A stretch of 64,000 bases of DNA. Origin: Christensenella sp964438705 (lineage in GTDB: Bacteria; Bacillota; Clostridia; Christensenellales; Christensenellaceae). The notes under the pieces were generated by a model. It searched no databases, was not told where the DNA came from, and saw nothing but the letters and a program-made list of their open reading frames with translations. How positions within the stretch are numbered: position 1 is the first letter of the stretch; each line of letters starts with the position of its first letter. Positions 50,727-59,623 of the stretch are shown piece after piece. Location of the stretch: positions 160,920 through 224,919 of the forward strand of contig CAYTKQ010000003.1 of NCBI GenBank assembly GCA_964438705.1, in the 5' to 3' direction. A program made the position numbers and the translations under genes.

Positions 50727-52010
50727 ATGTCGTCAATACTGATCAAAAATATTTCCATTGTGAACGCGGATAAAGTGTGTGAGAACATGGACATCCTCAT
50801 AGAGGACGGGAAAATCGCGGAGATCGCCGCAGAGATCGCAAAAAAAGCGGAGCGCGTGATCGAGGGAACAGGGTTGTTTGCTTTCCCCGGCTTTGTTGAT
50901 CTGCATTGCCATTTGCGCGATCCCGGCCTCACACACAAGGAGGATGTCACTACGGGCACGCGCGCGGCGGCGGCGGGCGGTTACACCGCCGTGTGCTGTA
51001 TGCCGAACACAAAACCGGTGTGCGACAGTGTGCAGGTCGTGGAATATATCCGCAACAAGGCGAAGGAAGCCAACTTTGCGGAAGTGCTTCCGGTTGCGTC
51101 CATCACGTGTGGCATGCGGGGCGAACAGCTCACCGACTTTGAAGCGCTGATGCAAGCGGGGGCTGTCGCGTTTTCGGACGACGGCCTGCCCGTTGCGGAG
51201 GATGCGATGATCCTCGCGGCGATGAAGCGCGCAAAGGAGCTCGACGTGCCGCTGATGCTGCACGAAGAGGACCTCGAGCTGCGCGGGAACGGTGTCGTGA
51301 ACGAGGGCGAGAATGCGCGAAAAGCAGGGATCCCGGGAATTCCGCGCGCAGTGGAGGAAGTGATGACGGCGCGGGATATTTTTTACGCCGGACAGACGGA
51401 CACGCCCATCCACATCTGCCATGTTTCCACAGCGGGCAGCGTGGAGCTTGTAAGACGTGCGAAGAAAAACGGGGTTCCCGTGACGTGCGAGACAGGGCCG
51501 CATTATTTTTCCATCACGGATGAAATGATTTTGGACAAAAACCCAAACGCCAAGGTCAATCCGCCGTTGCGGGAGAAAAGCGACCTGATGGCGATTCGTG
51601 CCGGGATCGCGGATGGAACGATTGACGCGATCGCGACGGATCACGCGCCGCACAGCAAGGAAGAAAAAACACTGGACATCGAAAAAGCTCCCTTTGGTCT
51701 GATTGGGTTTGAGACGGCCTTTGCGCTCACCGTGACAAATCTGCTGCATACGGGTGTGATAGGGCTGTGCGACATAGCGCGTCTGCTTTCCAAGTGGCCA
51801 AACACCCTTTTGAAGCGGGAAAGCGGAGAGTTGAAAATAAATGCGCCCGCAGACATCGCAATATGCGACATCAATGAAAAATTCGTGTATAATGAAAGCA
51901 TGGTCGTTTCCAAGGCAAAGAACAGTCCGTTTTTGGGCATGGAACTTAAGGGTAGGGTATGCTACACGATCAGGAGGGGGAAGCTGACTTATGATAGACA
52001 AGCTGATTGA
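50727..52010 (+). CDS. pyrC: Dihydroorotase
   Basis: 427 residues, class I type (PyrC of Gram-positives). Third step of UMP synthesis. Zinc motif GFVDLHCHLRDPG, GPHYFSITD, and ATDHAPH with the catalytic Asp are present. AAGGAG precedes ATG 50727. Overlaps pyrF by 20 nt. Confidence 0.95.
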   Translation: MSSILIKNISIVNADKVCENMDILIEDGKIAEIAAEIAKKAERVIEGTGLFAFPGFVDLHCHLRDPGLTHKEDVTTGTRAAAAGGYTAVCCMPNTKPVCDSVQVVEYIRNKAKEANFAEVLPVASITCGMRGEQLTDFEALMQAGAVAFSDDGLPVAEDAMILAAMKRAKELDVPLMLHEEDLELRGNGVVNEGENARKAGIPGIPRAVEEVMTARDIFYAGQTDTPIHICHVSTAGSVELVRRAKKNGVPVTCETGPHYFSITDEMILDKNPNAKVNPPLREKSDLMAIRAGIADGTIDAIATDHAPHSKEEKTLDIEKAPFGLIGFETAFALTVTNLLHTGVIGLCDIARLLSKWPNTLLKRESGELKINAPADIAICDINEKFVYNESMVVSKAKNSPFLGMELKGRVCYTIRRGKLTYDRQAD

Positions 52011-52920
52011 ACAAATCATTGAAAAAAAGAGCCCGATTTGCGTAGGGCTGGATACGAAATTTGATTACATTCCGCAGGAAGCCCTGTCGCGTGAATATTC
52101 CACCGATCCGCTGACCTATGCGGCAAATAACATATTTCAATATAATTGCGCGCTCATCGATGCGCTTGCGGATATCGTTCCTGCAGTCAAGGTGCAGGCC
52201 GCTTACTATGAAATGTACGGATGCGAGGGTATGAAGGCGTTTCGCGATACGATCCGCTATGCCAAAAGTGCGGGGCTCGTCGTCATTGCGGATGTGAAGC
52301 GCAACGACATCGGCGCGACGGCAACGGCGTACTCCTCCGCGTATCTTGGGCGGACAAAGATCGGTGCAGAGGAAATACCTGTGTTTGACGCAGATTTTGC
52401 GACGGTGAACGGATATCTTGGAACAGACGGCATCGCGCCCTTTGTGGAGGACTGCAAACAATACAACAAGGGCATTTTTGTGCTCGTCAAGACTTCGAAT
52501 CCGAGCTCTGGAGAGTTGCAGGACATCGCGCTCAACGGAAAGACGATCTATGACCGCATGGCGGATTATGTAGAGCAGTGGGGCGAGGAGTGCATCGGAA
52601 CATATGGCTATTCGTCCGTGGGTGCGGTGATCGGCGCGACTTATCCGCAGCAGGCGGAGGAAATACGTGCCGAGCATCCGCATATCTTTGTGCTGATCCC
52701 AGGCTATGGCGCACAGGGGGGAAGCGCACAAGGGCTTGTGCCGAACTTTGACAAAAAAGGGCTGGGCGGAATTGTCAACAATTCCAGGGCGATCCTTATT
52801 GCACACAAAAACGAAGCATACGCGGGGGTGTCCTTTGAAAAAGCGGCGCGGGAGGCAACGCTTGCGATGCGTGCCGATATCCTCGAAACCTTTGCACAAA
52901 ATGGAATTTCATATGAATAA
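51991..52920 (+). CDS. pyrF: Orotidine 5'-phosphate decarboxylase (subfamily 2)
   Basis: 309 residues, longer than the 230-240 of the B. subtilis type, and of the second subfamily: VIADVKRNDIGATATAY carries the catalytic Asp-Lys-Asp array, and VLVKTSNPSSGELQD is typical. Forms UMP from OMP. Starts inside pyrC, so coupled. Confidence 0.93.
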   Translation: MIDKLIEQIIEKKSPICVGLDTKFDYIPQEALSREYSTDPLTYAANNIFQYNCALIDALADIVPAVKVQAAYYEMYGCEGMKAFRDTIRYAKSAGLVVIADVKRNDIGATATAYSSAYLGRTKIGAEEIPVFDADFATVNGYLGTDGIAPFVEDCKQYNKGIFVLVKTSNPSSGELQDIALNGKTIYDRMADYVEQWGEECIGTYGYSSVGAVIGATYPQQAEEIRAEHPHIFVLIPGYGAQGGSAQGLVPNFDKKGLGGIVNNSRAILIAHKNEAYAGVSFEKAAREATLAMRADILETFAQNGISYE

Positions 52921-52931
52921 GAGGTAAAAGA

Positions 52932-53996
52932 ATGGCATATCTGACACTGGAGGACGGAACGATCTTCAAAGGAGAATCCTTTGGAGCTAAAGAAGATATT
53001 ATGGGTGAAGTCGTGTTCAATACGGGCATGACGGGATATCAGGAGGTGCTCACAGATCCTTCCTATTGCGGGCAGATCGTCACGATGACCTATCCGCTGA
53101 TTGGAAATTATGGGATCGATGAAGAAATTTCCGAATCGGCACATCCGCAGGTGCGTGCGTTCGTGATGCGCGAACTGTGCGCCCTTCCTTCCAACTGGAA
53201 CTGCAAGGAAACGCTGGAAGAATATTTGGAGCGCTATCATATTGTCGGGCTTTCGGGGATCGACACGCGTGAATTGACGCGTAAGCTGAGGGACAAGGGG
53301 ACGATGCACGGAATCATCACGCAAGTTCCGCCGTCTGTCCATCAGATCGAGGAAATGAAGGTTTACGAAACACAAAAACCTGTGGAGTTTGTGACGTGCG
53401 AAAGGAAGTATCGCTATTGCGGAGGGAAGCGTAACGTGGCGGTGCTCGATTTTGGCTTGAAACGCAACATATTGCGCAGCCTCGAAAAGCGCGACTGCGC
53501 GCTTACGGTTTTTCCGGCGCTCACAGACCCAAAAGAAATCCTTTCGGGAAATTTTGACGGACTGATGCTGACCAACGGGCCGGGCGATCCGAAAGAAAAT
53601 ACAAAGATCATTGAAAACCTCAAACAGTTGATCGGCGAAATGCCTATTTTTGGGATATGCCTTGGACATCAGCTTGTGGCGCTTGCAATGGGCGCTGATA
53701 CGGAAAAGCTGAAATACGGGCACCGGGGCGCAAATCATCCGGTGAAAGATATGCAGAAAAACAAGGTCTACATCACTTCCCAAAACCACGGATATACGAT
53801 CATGAGCCGTTCACTTCCCGCATGCGCGGTGGTGTCGCATAAGAACTGGAATGACCAGACGATCGAAGGGGTGAAATATATCGGTTATCCGATGTTCACG
53901 GTGCAATTTCATCCGGAAGCCGCGCCGGGGCCGGAGGATACGGCATATTTGTTCGACGAATTTGTAGAAATCATAGACAGGAAAAAGAGAGCATGA
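52932..53996 (+). CDS. carA: Carbamoyl-phosphate synthase small subunit
   Basis: 354 residues: N-terminal CPSase_sm domain (about 1-135) and a class I glutamine amidotransferase with nucleophile Cys243 in GICLGHQL and the His/Glu pair in QFHPEAAPGPEDT. Supplies ammonia to CarB. carB is not adjacent or in the window, which is unusual. Ends in a 4-nt overlap with pyrK. Confidence 0.95.
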   Translation: MAYLTLEDGTIFKGESFGAKEDIMGEVVFNTGMTGYQEVLTDPSYCGQIVTMTYPLIGNYGIDEEISESAHPQVRAFVMRELCALPSNWNCKETLEEYLERYHIVGLSGIDTRELTRKLRDKGTMHGIITQVPPSVHQIEEMKVYETQKPVEFVTCERKYRYCGGKRNVAVLDFGLKRNILRSLEKRDCALTVFPALTDPKEILSGNFDGLMLTNGPGDPKENTKIIENLKQLIGEMPIFGICLGHQLVALAMGADTEKLKYGHRGANHPVKDMQKNKVYITSQNHGYTIMSRSLPACAVVSHKNWNDQTIEGVKYIGYPMFTVQFHPEAAPGPEDTAYLFDEFVEIIDRKKRA

Positions 53997-54772
53997 TCAA
54001 AAAACATTTTACGGAACGGGTCGTTTCAAACGACCAGATTGCACAGAACACCTATTTGATGAAACTGACGTGCACCGAAGATTTTTTACGTTTTTTTCGT
54101 CCGGGCCAATTCGCGCACATCGAAATTCCGCACGCAAAGGAACTTTTGCTGCGCAGACCAATCAGCATCAACTACGTGGATGTAGAAAAAAAGGAAGTAC
54201 ACCTGATCTACGCGGTGGTCGGCAAGGGTACAAAGCTCCTGACGCTTGTGCAGAAAGGGGACTGTCTGGATGTGTTGATGCCGCTTGGAAACGGTTTTCA
54301 GTTGAAGGACGATATGAAAAAAGTGTGGCTGATTGGCGGAGGGATCGGTGTGGCGCCGTTAAAATCCCTTGTGGTCAAATATCCGGACAGGGAATATTCG
54401 TCGTTCCTCGGTTATCGTTCCGCGGAATGCGTGTACGAGGTGCAGGATTTCGAACGCTTTTCCAAAGCATTTGTTGCCACAGATGACGGAACCTTTGGCG
54501 AACACGGTTTTTGCACCAATCTTTTGAAGGAACGTTTGGCGCGGGAAAAGCCGGATGTGATCCTGTCCTGCGGGCCGATGCCCTTCTTCAAATCGCTTGC
54601 GAAGGTGCTTGCCGGAACGGATGTACCGTCTTATGTCTCGCTGGAGCAGCATATGGGCTGCGGAACCGGCGGCTGCGCGGTTTGCGTGTGCAAGGTGAAC
54701 GGACAGCACAAAAAGGTATGCATCGAGGGACCGGTATTTGATATGAAGGAGGTCGACGCGCTTTATGAGTGA
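53993..54772 (+). CDS. pyrK: Dihydroorotate dehydrogenase electron transfer subunit
   Basis: 259 residues: FAD domain (LLRRPISINYVD), NAD-binding domain (GGGIGVAPLKSLV) and a C-terminal 2Fe-2S motif GCGTGGCAVCVC...VC. Passes electrons from PyrD to NAD+. Overlaps both neighbours. Confidence 0.95.
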   Translation: MIKKHFTERVVSNDQIAQNTYLMKLTCTEDFLRFFRPGQFAHIEIPHAKELLLRRPISINYVDVEKKEVHLIYAVVGKGTKLLTLVQKGDCLDVLMPLGNGFQLKDDMKKVWLIGGGIGVAPLKSLVVKYPDREYSSFLGYRSAECVYEVQDFERFSKAFVATDDGTFGEHGFCTNLLKERLAREKPDVILSCGPMPFFKSLAKVLAGTDVPSYVSLEQHMGCGTGGCAVCVCKVNGQHKKVCIEGPVFDMKEVDALYE

Positions 54773-55676
54773 TATGAGGGTAAGCATTGCGGGAGTGGAG
54801 TTAAAAAATCCCGTGATCACAGCCTCCGGCACGTTTGGATACGCGGAGGAATATAATTTACATATGGATGTCTCCAAGCTTGGCGCGTTCACGTTAAAGG
54901 CGCTCACGAGGGAGCCGAGGCAGGGAAATCCGCCTGTGCGCGTGGCAGAGACGGCGAGCGGGGTGCTCAATGCGGTGGGCTTGCAGAACCCCGGCGTGGA
55001 TGAATTTTTGCGCAGCATCTATCCGCGCATCAAGAATTTCAATACGGTTAAGATCGCGAACATCGCAGGGTCCTCAGCGGAGGATTACGCATATGTGGCG
55101 GAACGCTTAAACGATACGAACATCGACCTTTATGAGGTCAACGTTTCCTGCCCGAATGTGAAACAAGGCGGCATGAGCTTCGGAACGGATGCGTGCGCGA
55201 TCGGTAGCATTGTGGGCGCGGTGAAGCGCGTCGCAAAAAAACCGCTGATCATCAAGCTGACGCCCAACGTGACGAACGTGGCGGAAATGGCGAGGGCCGC
55301 GCGTGACGCGGGGGGCGATGCGGTATCGCTGATCAACTGCATCATGGGTATGGCCATCAACGCGAAGTCGCGGCGGCCTATTCTTGCAAACGTGACGGGC
55401 GGGCTGTCCGGCCCGGCTGTAAAGCCGGTGGCGCTGCGCATGGTATGGGACGTTTATAAGGCAAAGCTCGGCATTCCGATCATCGGGCTGGGCGGGATCA
55501 TGAGCGGCGAGGATGCGGCGGAATTTATGATCGCGGGTGCTGACGCCGTGATGGTCGGCGCGGCGACGATGCGAAACCCTTCCGCGTCGGAAATTATCGT
55601 GGGAGAGCTGGAGCGATTTGCGGACAGGATGGAAATTGAAAAGATCAGCGAGCTGACCGGTTCGCTCGTCGTATAG
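54765..55676 (+). CDS. pyrD: Dihydroorotate dehydrogenase, class 1B catalytic subunit
   Basis: 303 residues, FMN barrel. Cys129 in VNVSCPNVKQGG is the active-site base of class 1 enzymes (Ser in class 2), and the coupled PyrK confirms class 1B. VISGEDAAEFM-like IMSGEDAAEFMIAGADAVMVG binds FMN phosphate. Confidence 0.96.
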   Translation: MSDMRVSIAGVELKNPVITASGTFGYAEEYNLHMDVSKLGAFTLKALTREPRQGNPPVRVAETASGVLNAVGLQNPGVDEFLRSIYPRIKNFNTVKIANIAGSSAEDYAYVAERLNDTNIDLYEVNVSCPNVKQGGMSFGTDACAIGSIVGAVKRVAKKPLIIKLTPNVTNVAEMARAARDAGGDAVSLINCIMGMAINAKSRRPILANVTGGLSGPAVKPVALRMVWDVYKAKLGIPIIGLGGIMSGEDAAEFMIAGADAVMVGAATMRNPSASEIIVGELERFADRMEIEKISELTGSLVV

Positions 55677-55694
55677 GAAAGGATGGTATGTGAT

Positions 55695-56279
55695 ATGTTG
55701 ACGCGTGAAGAGATCATAACGATTTTTAAAGAAAAAGAAGTGATGCTGGAGGGGCATTTTTTGCTGACCTCAGGGCGGCATTCCGATAAATATATGCAGT
55801 GTGCAAAGCTGTTTCAATATCCTGACGTTTCAGAGATGATCTGTAAGCAGCTTGCGGAACAGTTTTCCGATATGGAGATCAATCTCGTGGTAGGGCCGGC
55901 GATCGGCGGGATCATCATGGCATATGAGATGTCGCGGCAGTTGGGTGTGAAAAATATTTTTGCGGAGCGCGAGAATGGCGCGATGACGCTTAGGCGTGGT
56001 TTTTGTGTGCCGGAGGGCGCGAAAATACTGGTGACGGAGGACGTGGTGACAACAGGCGGCTCCGTGAAGGAAGTGATTGCGCTTCTCCAAACGTTGGGTG
56101 CGGAGGTCGTTGGTGTGGGCAGCGTAGTGGATAGAAGCGCGGGGCAGGTCGACTTTGGCGTTCCATTCCGTGCGGTGCTTTCCATGGAAGTGAAATCGTA
56201 TGAACCCGACGATTGCCCGATTTGCAAAACAAATGCGCCTCTGGTGAAGCCGGGAAGCCGGACGCTTCCTGTAAAATAA
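55695..56279 (+). CDS. pyrE: Orotate phosphoribosyltransferase
   Basis: 194 residues. Converts orotate and PRPP to OMP. PRPP motif ILVTEDVVTTGGSVKE and LTSGRHSDKYMQ are diagnostic. ATG 55695 fits AAAGGA at 55678-55683; an ATG at 55683 would overlap that site. C-terminal CPICK adds a Cys pair seen in some clostridial PyrE. Last gene of the operon. Confidence 0.95.
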   Translation: MLTREEIITIFKEKEVMLEGHFLLTSGRHSDKYMQCAKLFQYPDVSEMICKQLAEQFSDMEINLVVGPAIGGIIMAYEMSRQLGVKNIFAERENGAMTLRRGFCVPEGAKILVTEDVVTTGGSVKEVIALLQTLGAEVVGVGSVVDRSAGQVDFGVPFRAVLSMEVKSYEPDDCPICKTNAPLVKPGSRTLPVK

Positions 56280-56310
56280 AGGAATTTTACGCGTTTTTTG
56301 CAGTTGTGTC

Positions 56311-56339
56311 TTGAAAAAACTTGCTAAAAACCTTATAAT
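56311..56339 (+). promoter_or_regulatory. Promoter of the NlpC/P60 gene
   Basis: TTGAAA (56311-56316), 17-nt spacer, TATAAT (56334-56339), 35 nt before the start. Confidence 0.8.
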
Positions 56340-56374
56340 GGAACACAGAATTACGTAAAATGAGGGAGTTTTGC

Positions 56375-57115
56375 ATGGATTCGATCGGCGGCGTACAGGG
56401 AACGCCATATGGAACTGGGGAAGCACAGACGAATGTGCAGGCAAGCAATTCAAATGCTTTTGCTTTGCTTTTCGCGGAACTGATGTCTTCACAAATGGAC
56501 CGCGCATTGTTTTCAGGGCTTGGAAGCGCGGACGATGAAACGGATGGAATGTTTTCTGACACGTCCATGTTTTCCATGTTTATGCAGCTTGCGGGGGGCA
56601 ACTCCGGTCTGATACAGGGCAGCAATCTTTCAGCGGTCAATGCGGCCTATGGCATTGCGCCAAGTGCAACAACGGGTTACTTTACAGGAAACAGCAGTGC
56701 TGCGGGTATGACAGGCTTGAACGCAGCAGAATCGGCATTGACGCGTCTCGGCGATCCTTATTCGCAGGCAAAACGTGGAACGGGTAATTATGTGGATTGC
56801 AGTTCTCTGACGCAGGGTGCCTATCGAAATGCAGGTGTTTCACTGCCGGGTACGGCGGCGGAGCAGGCAAAATATTGCGTGCAAAAAGGCTATACGATAG
56901 AAAAGCAGGACTTGCAGCCCGGTGATCTGGTGTTTTGGCAAAAAAGTGGATGCAATTGCGGCAGATATGACGAAATCCATCACGTTGGCATCTATCTTGG
57001 AGACGGAAAGGTCGTAGAGGCAAGCTCTTCCAAAGGAAAAGTCGTGGTCAGCGACCTGTGGGGAGAAAGCGGCGCGGGAAAATGGAAGGTTGCATTTTAT
57101 GCACGTCCCTATTAA
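56375..57115 (+). CDS. NlpC/P60 cysteine peptidase without signal peptide
   Basis: 246 residues. The C-terminal half (about 118-246) is an NlpC/P60 domain: Cys142 in YVDCSSLTQGAYRNAG, His203 in HHVGIYLGDGKVVEA, and GDLVFWQ. It would cut wall peptides. The N-terminal 115 residues are Ser/Gly/Asn-rich with a short helix (NAFALLFAELMSSQM) and no signal peptide or membrane helix, so how it reaches the wall is unclear. ATG 56375 follows GAGGGAG; ATG 56360 is in frame but lacks a site. Monocistronic. Confidence 0.85.
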   Translation: MDSIGGVQGTPYGTGEAQTNVQASNSNAFALLFAELMSSQMDRALFSGLGSADDETDGMFSDTSMFSMFMQLAGGNSGLIQGSNLSAVNAAYGIAPSATTGYFTGNSSAAGMTGLNAAESALTRLGDPYSQAKRGTGNYVDCSSLTQGAYRNAGVSLPGTAAEQAKYCVQKGYTIEKQDLQPGDLVFWQKSGCNCGRYDEIHHVGIYLGDGKVVEASSSKGKVVVSDLWGESGAGKWKVAFYARPY

Positions 57116-57133
57116 ATGAATTTGTTAAGAAGG

Positions 57134-57174
57134 CGGGCTATCCATTGAAATTGCACATGGATGGTCCGTTTTTT
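57134..57174 (+). terminator. Terminator after the NlpC/P60 gene
   Basis: 12-bp stem CGGGCTATCCAT / ATGGATGGTCCG (two G-U pairs), 11-nt loop, T6. Confidence 0.88.
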
Positions 57175-57180
57175 GTTGTT

Positions 57181-57771
57181 TCAGCGCGCTGTTGTTCCGC
57201 TTGTGCTTTGAAAAACAGGCGTGCGAAGGCGCAGCCCGCGCTGGAACCATTTGTTGAAGGTCCATATGTCGTCGATCTTTGGTGGGATGTCGCGCAGCAG
57301 ACATAAATCTTTGTCATAAAGCTGAATGTCGATCAAGCCATTTTTGTTTTTGCCAAGATCCACAAAAAAGCTGCGTATTTCGCGCCCAAACAGATTGTCT
57401 GCACAAATCATGCAATATTTGCGCGTCAGCACAGTGGGCGGGATGCGGCGACGCACAATGGATTCGATGTGAAAATCGCCTTCATAGTAGGCACGGGTCC
57501 TTCCGTCCGGATAATCGGCATAAGCGATCAGCTTTTTGATCACATTTTTGCTATACCACAAAAACATCAAATCATTGAGTTGCACATATTCCCAGTTGCT
57601 TGCGACGGGCGCAAGCTGCAAACGGACGCGATCCTTGTTGGAAAGGGAATACCAGCCGTTGGGAGAATGCCCCCGCTTGATGATATAGTTGTCTTTTATT
57701 TCCAGATTTCGGTTCTCGTTCCGATCCACCTGCCCAGAAAATAATTCGTAAATCTGTTCCCGCGCGTCCAT
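57181..57771 (-). CDS. Unknown protein coupled to rqcH
   Basis: 196 residues, no recognised family. Visible features: charged N-terminus, several aromatic pairs (NGWYSLSNKDRVRLQL, NDLMFLWYSKNV), a CMIC cysteine pair, no signal peptide or membrane helix. Its ATG overlaps the rqcH stop by one base (TGATG) with GGAGGAGA upstream, so the two are translationally coupled. That suggests a role near ribosome quality control, but this is inference from position only. Confidence 0.72.
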   Translation of the reverse strand: MDAREQIYELFSGQVDRNENRNLEIKDNYIIKRGHSPNGWYSLSNKDRVRLQLAPVASNWEYVQLNDLMFLWYSKNVIKKLIAYADYPDGRTRAYYEGDFHIESIVRRRIPPTVLTRKYCMICADNLFGREIRSFFVDLGKNKNGLIDIQLYDKDLCLLRDIPPKIDDIWTFNKWFQRGLRLRTPVFQSTSGTTAR

Positions 57772-59528
57772 CAGTGTGTCTCCTCCGGCGTGAGCAGAGC
57801 GCCCTTGTGTGCATCCACATACACGGTGAAATAGTCGTCGTAAATGACCTTTCCCGGACGGGAGGCGGGCGGTTTTTTAACGTTCCTGCGCTGTGTATAG
57901 TCGACTGCGGTTTTACCCGACTGCTTTGCGCGCGAATGCGCGGCGGCAAGCTCTGCCGCCATCACGACGGTTTCATCGTCAATATCGTTTAAATCCGTCC
58001 CGTTCGCAACCAACAGAACATGGGAACCGGGAATTTTTTGTGCATGAAACCAGATGTCGTCCTTTTCTGAGAGCCGCATCGTCAACTGTTCATTTTGCCT
58101 GTCATTTTTACCCACAAAAATATCATATCCTGTGGGAGAGACAAAGCGCAATGGGGCGGACGGCGGAGTCTCTTCTTTTTTGCCTTTGACCGACGCGGCA
58201 AGATAACCCGCGCGTGAAAGGGTATGGCGGATATCGGCGATGTCTTCCGGAGAGTCCGCGTTTTCTGTGAAAAGCAGGGCGCGCTCCAAAAAATCCTGTT
58301 CGTCGCGCGCGTCCGCAAGTTTTTTCTCGTTGATTGCCGCCGCTGTCTTGAGCTTGCCGATCTTTTTGTAAAGCTTTTGGGCAGCCTCCTGCGGAGAGCG
58401 CGAAACATCGAGCGGTATCACAACCGTTTCGCCCGTTTCATAGTCCACCGTTTCAAACGATTGCATTCCCTTTTTCAGGCGGTAAATATTTGCGGTGATG
58501 AGGTCTGCGCGTTTTTGGATACGCTGCGCTTTGTCTGCGTCGCGCAGCGTCGCCTCATAAATGCTGATCAGCTTCATCAGCTTTGCGTAACTCTTGTTGA
58601 TCGTTTTTGCGAGCGCGTCCTTTTGCTGCTTCAAGCGAGAAATCGTCAGACGGCGACTATAATAGTAATCTAGCATTTCATTGACAAACGAAAATGATTT
58701 CCGCGCTTCGGCAGGATAGGTTTCATAGGGCACACAGGAAAAAAATACAGGTGTTTTATCTGCGTTGAACTGTACACACGGAAGCGGAGAGGCGACTGAA
58801 ACTTGTAAAAAGTCGCGCATCGTCAGGGCGATCTGCTCGATCTGCTTTTCGCTGAGCTCCGACGTAAGCACGGCGGATACTCCGGCGCGGTGTAAAATTT
58901 CCTGCGCGGTCTGCAACGAAAGTCCGTCAAACACGGAAACGATGTGCGATACGATCTTCGTATCCTGTCGGGTTAAAAGCGCCTCCATGAGCGTTGTCTG
59001 CGATAAGGCGAGCGGATCAAATTTGGTCTGGGGCGGGTCTTCGTAATACACACCCGGCAAAATTTGACGCTTGCTGCTCATATCGATCGACACACGACGG
59101 ATGCTGTCGAGAATTTTTCCATTTTCATCCGTTACGATAATATTTGAATATTTTCCCATCACTTCCACAATGAGTTTCAGCGTCAGCGGATGAAGAAGCT
59201 CGTCTTTTGTTTCCAATGCAAAGACCACGACGCGGTCAAGTCCACGTTGTGCGATATCCGCAATGCGCGCACCGGTCAGGTACTTACGCAGGAACATACA
59301 GAATGCCGGCGGTGTCTTTGGGTTTTCCTTGCCATGCGACGTCAGGTATACGGCGCAGTCGCCCGCATCAGCGCTCAATACCAGCTTCAGCGTGCCTTCG
59401 CCCGCCGCGTATAGCTGAAGCACCACTTCCTCCTTGCCGGGCATCAGTACTTTTTGTATTTTTGCGTCGGCACAGCGCTCCTTTAGCTCCGCAATGCATG
59501 TATATAATGTCAGACCGTCAAGCGTCAT
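57771..59528 (-). CDS. rqcH: Rqc2/RqcH-type NFACT protein
   Basis: 585 residues: NFACT-N domain (about 1-200), two long coiled-coil arms (about 290-430) and NFACT-R (about 460-580) with DDIWFHAQKIPGSHVLL. In B. subtilis RqcH binds stalled 50S subunits and, with tRNA-Ala, adds C-terminal alanine tails to the nascent chain; older annotations call it fibronectin-binding. The ATG at 59528 has GGAGGA upstream; 32 extra N-terminal codons in the open frame are not used. Divergent from rph. Confidence 0.93.
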   Translation of the reverse strand: MTLDGLTLYTCIAELKERCADAKIQKVLMPGKEEVVLQLYAAGEGTLKLVLSADAGDCAVYLTSHGKENPKTPPAFCMFLRKYLTGARIADIAQRGLDRVVVFALETKDELLHPLTLKLIVEVMGKYSNIIVTDENGKILDSIRRVSIDMSSKRQILPGVYYEDPPQTKFDPLALSQTTLMEALLTRQDTKIVSHIVSVFDGLSLQTAQEILHRAGVSAVLTSELSEKQIEQIALTMRDFLQVSVASPLPCVQFNADKTPVFFSCVPYETYPAEARKSFSFVNEMLDYYYSRRLTISRLKQQKDALAKTINKSYAKLMKLISIYEATLRDADKAQRIQKRADLITANIYRLKKGMQSFETVDYETGETVVIPLDVSRSPQEAAQKLYKKIGKLKTAAAINEKKLADARDEQDFLERALLFTENADSPEDIADIRHTLSRAGYLAASVKGKKEETPPSAPLRFVSPTGYDIFVGKNDRQNEQLTMRLSEKDDIWFHAQKIPGSHVLLVANGTDLNDIDDETVVMAAELAAAHSRAKQSGKTAVDYTQRRNVKKPPASRPGKVIYDDYFTVYVDAHKGALLTPEETH

Positions 59529-59552
59529 AAGAATCCTCCGTTTCGTCCTTTC

Positions 59553-59596
59553 ATTATACCACAACAATTGTATGTGAAGCGGAATTATGCTAAAAT
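59553..59596. promoter_or_regulatory. Divergent promoters of rqcH and rph
   Basis: Minus strand: extended -10 TGGTATAAT (59553-59558 on the plus strand) for rqcH. Plus strand: TTGTAT (59568-59573), 17-nt spacer, TAAAAT (59591-59596) for rph. Confidence 0.75.
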
Positions 59597-59623
59597 TGAC
59601 AAGGAAAAAGATAGGAGAAAGCA

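Noticed and set aside
50733..52019. 428-residue minus-strand ORF opposite pyrC
   Set aside because: Exact shadow of pyrC, with no domain and no promoter.
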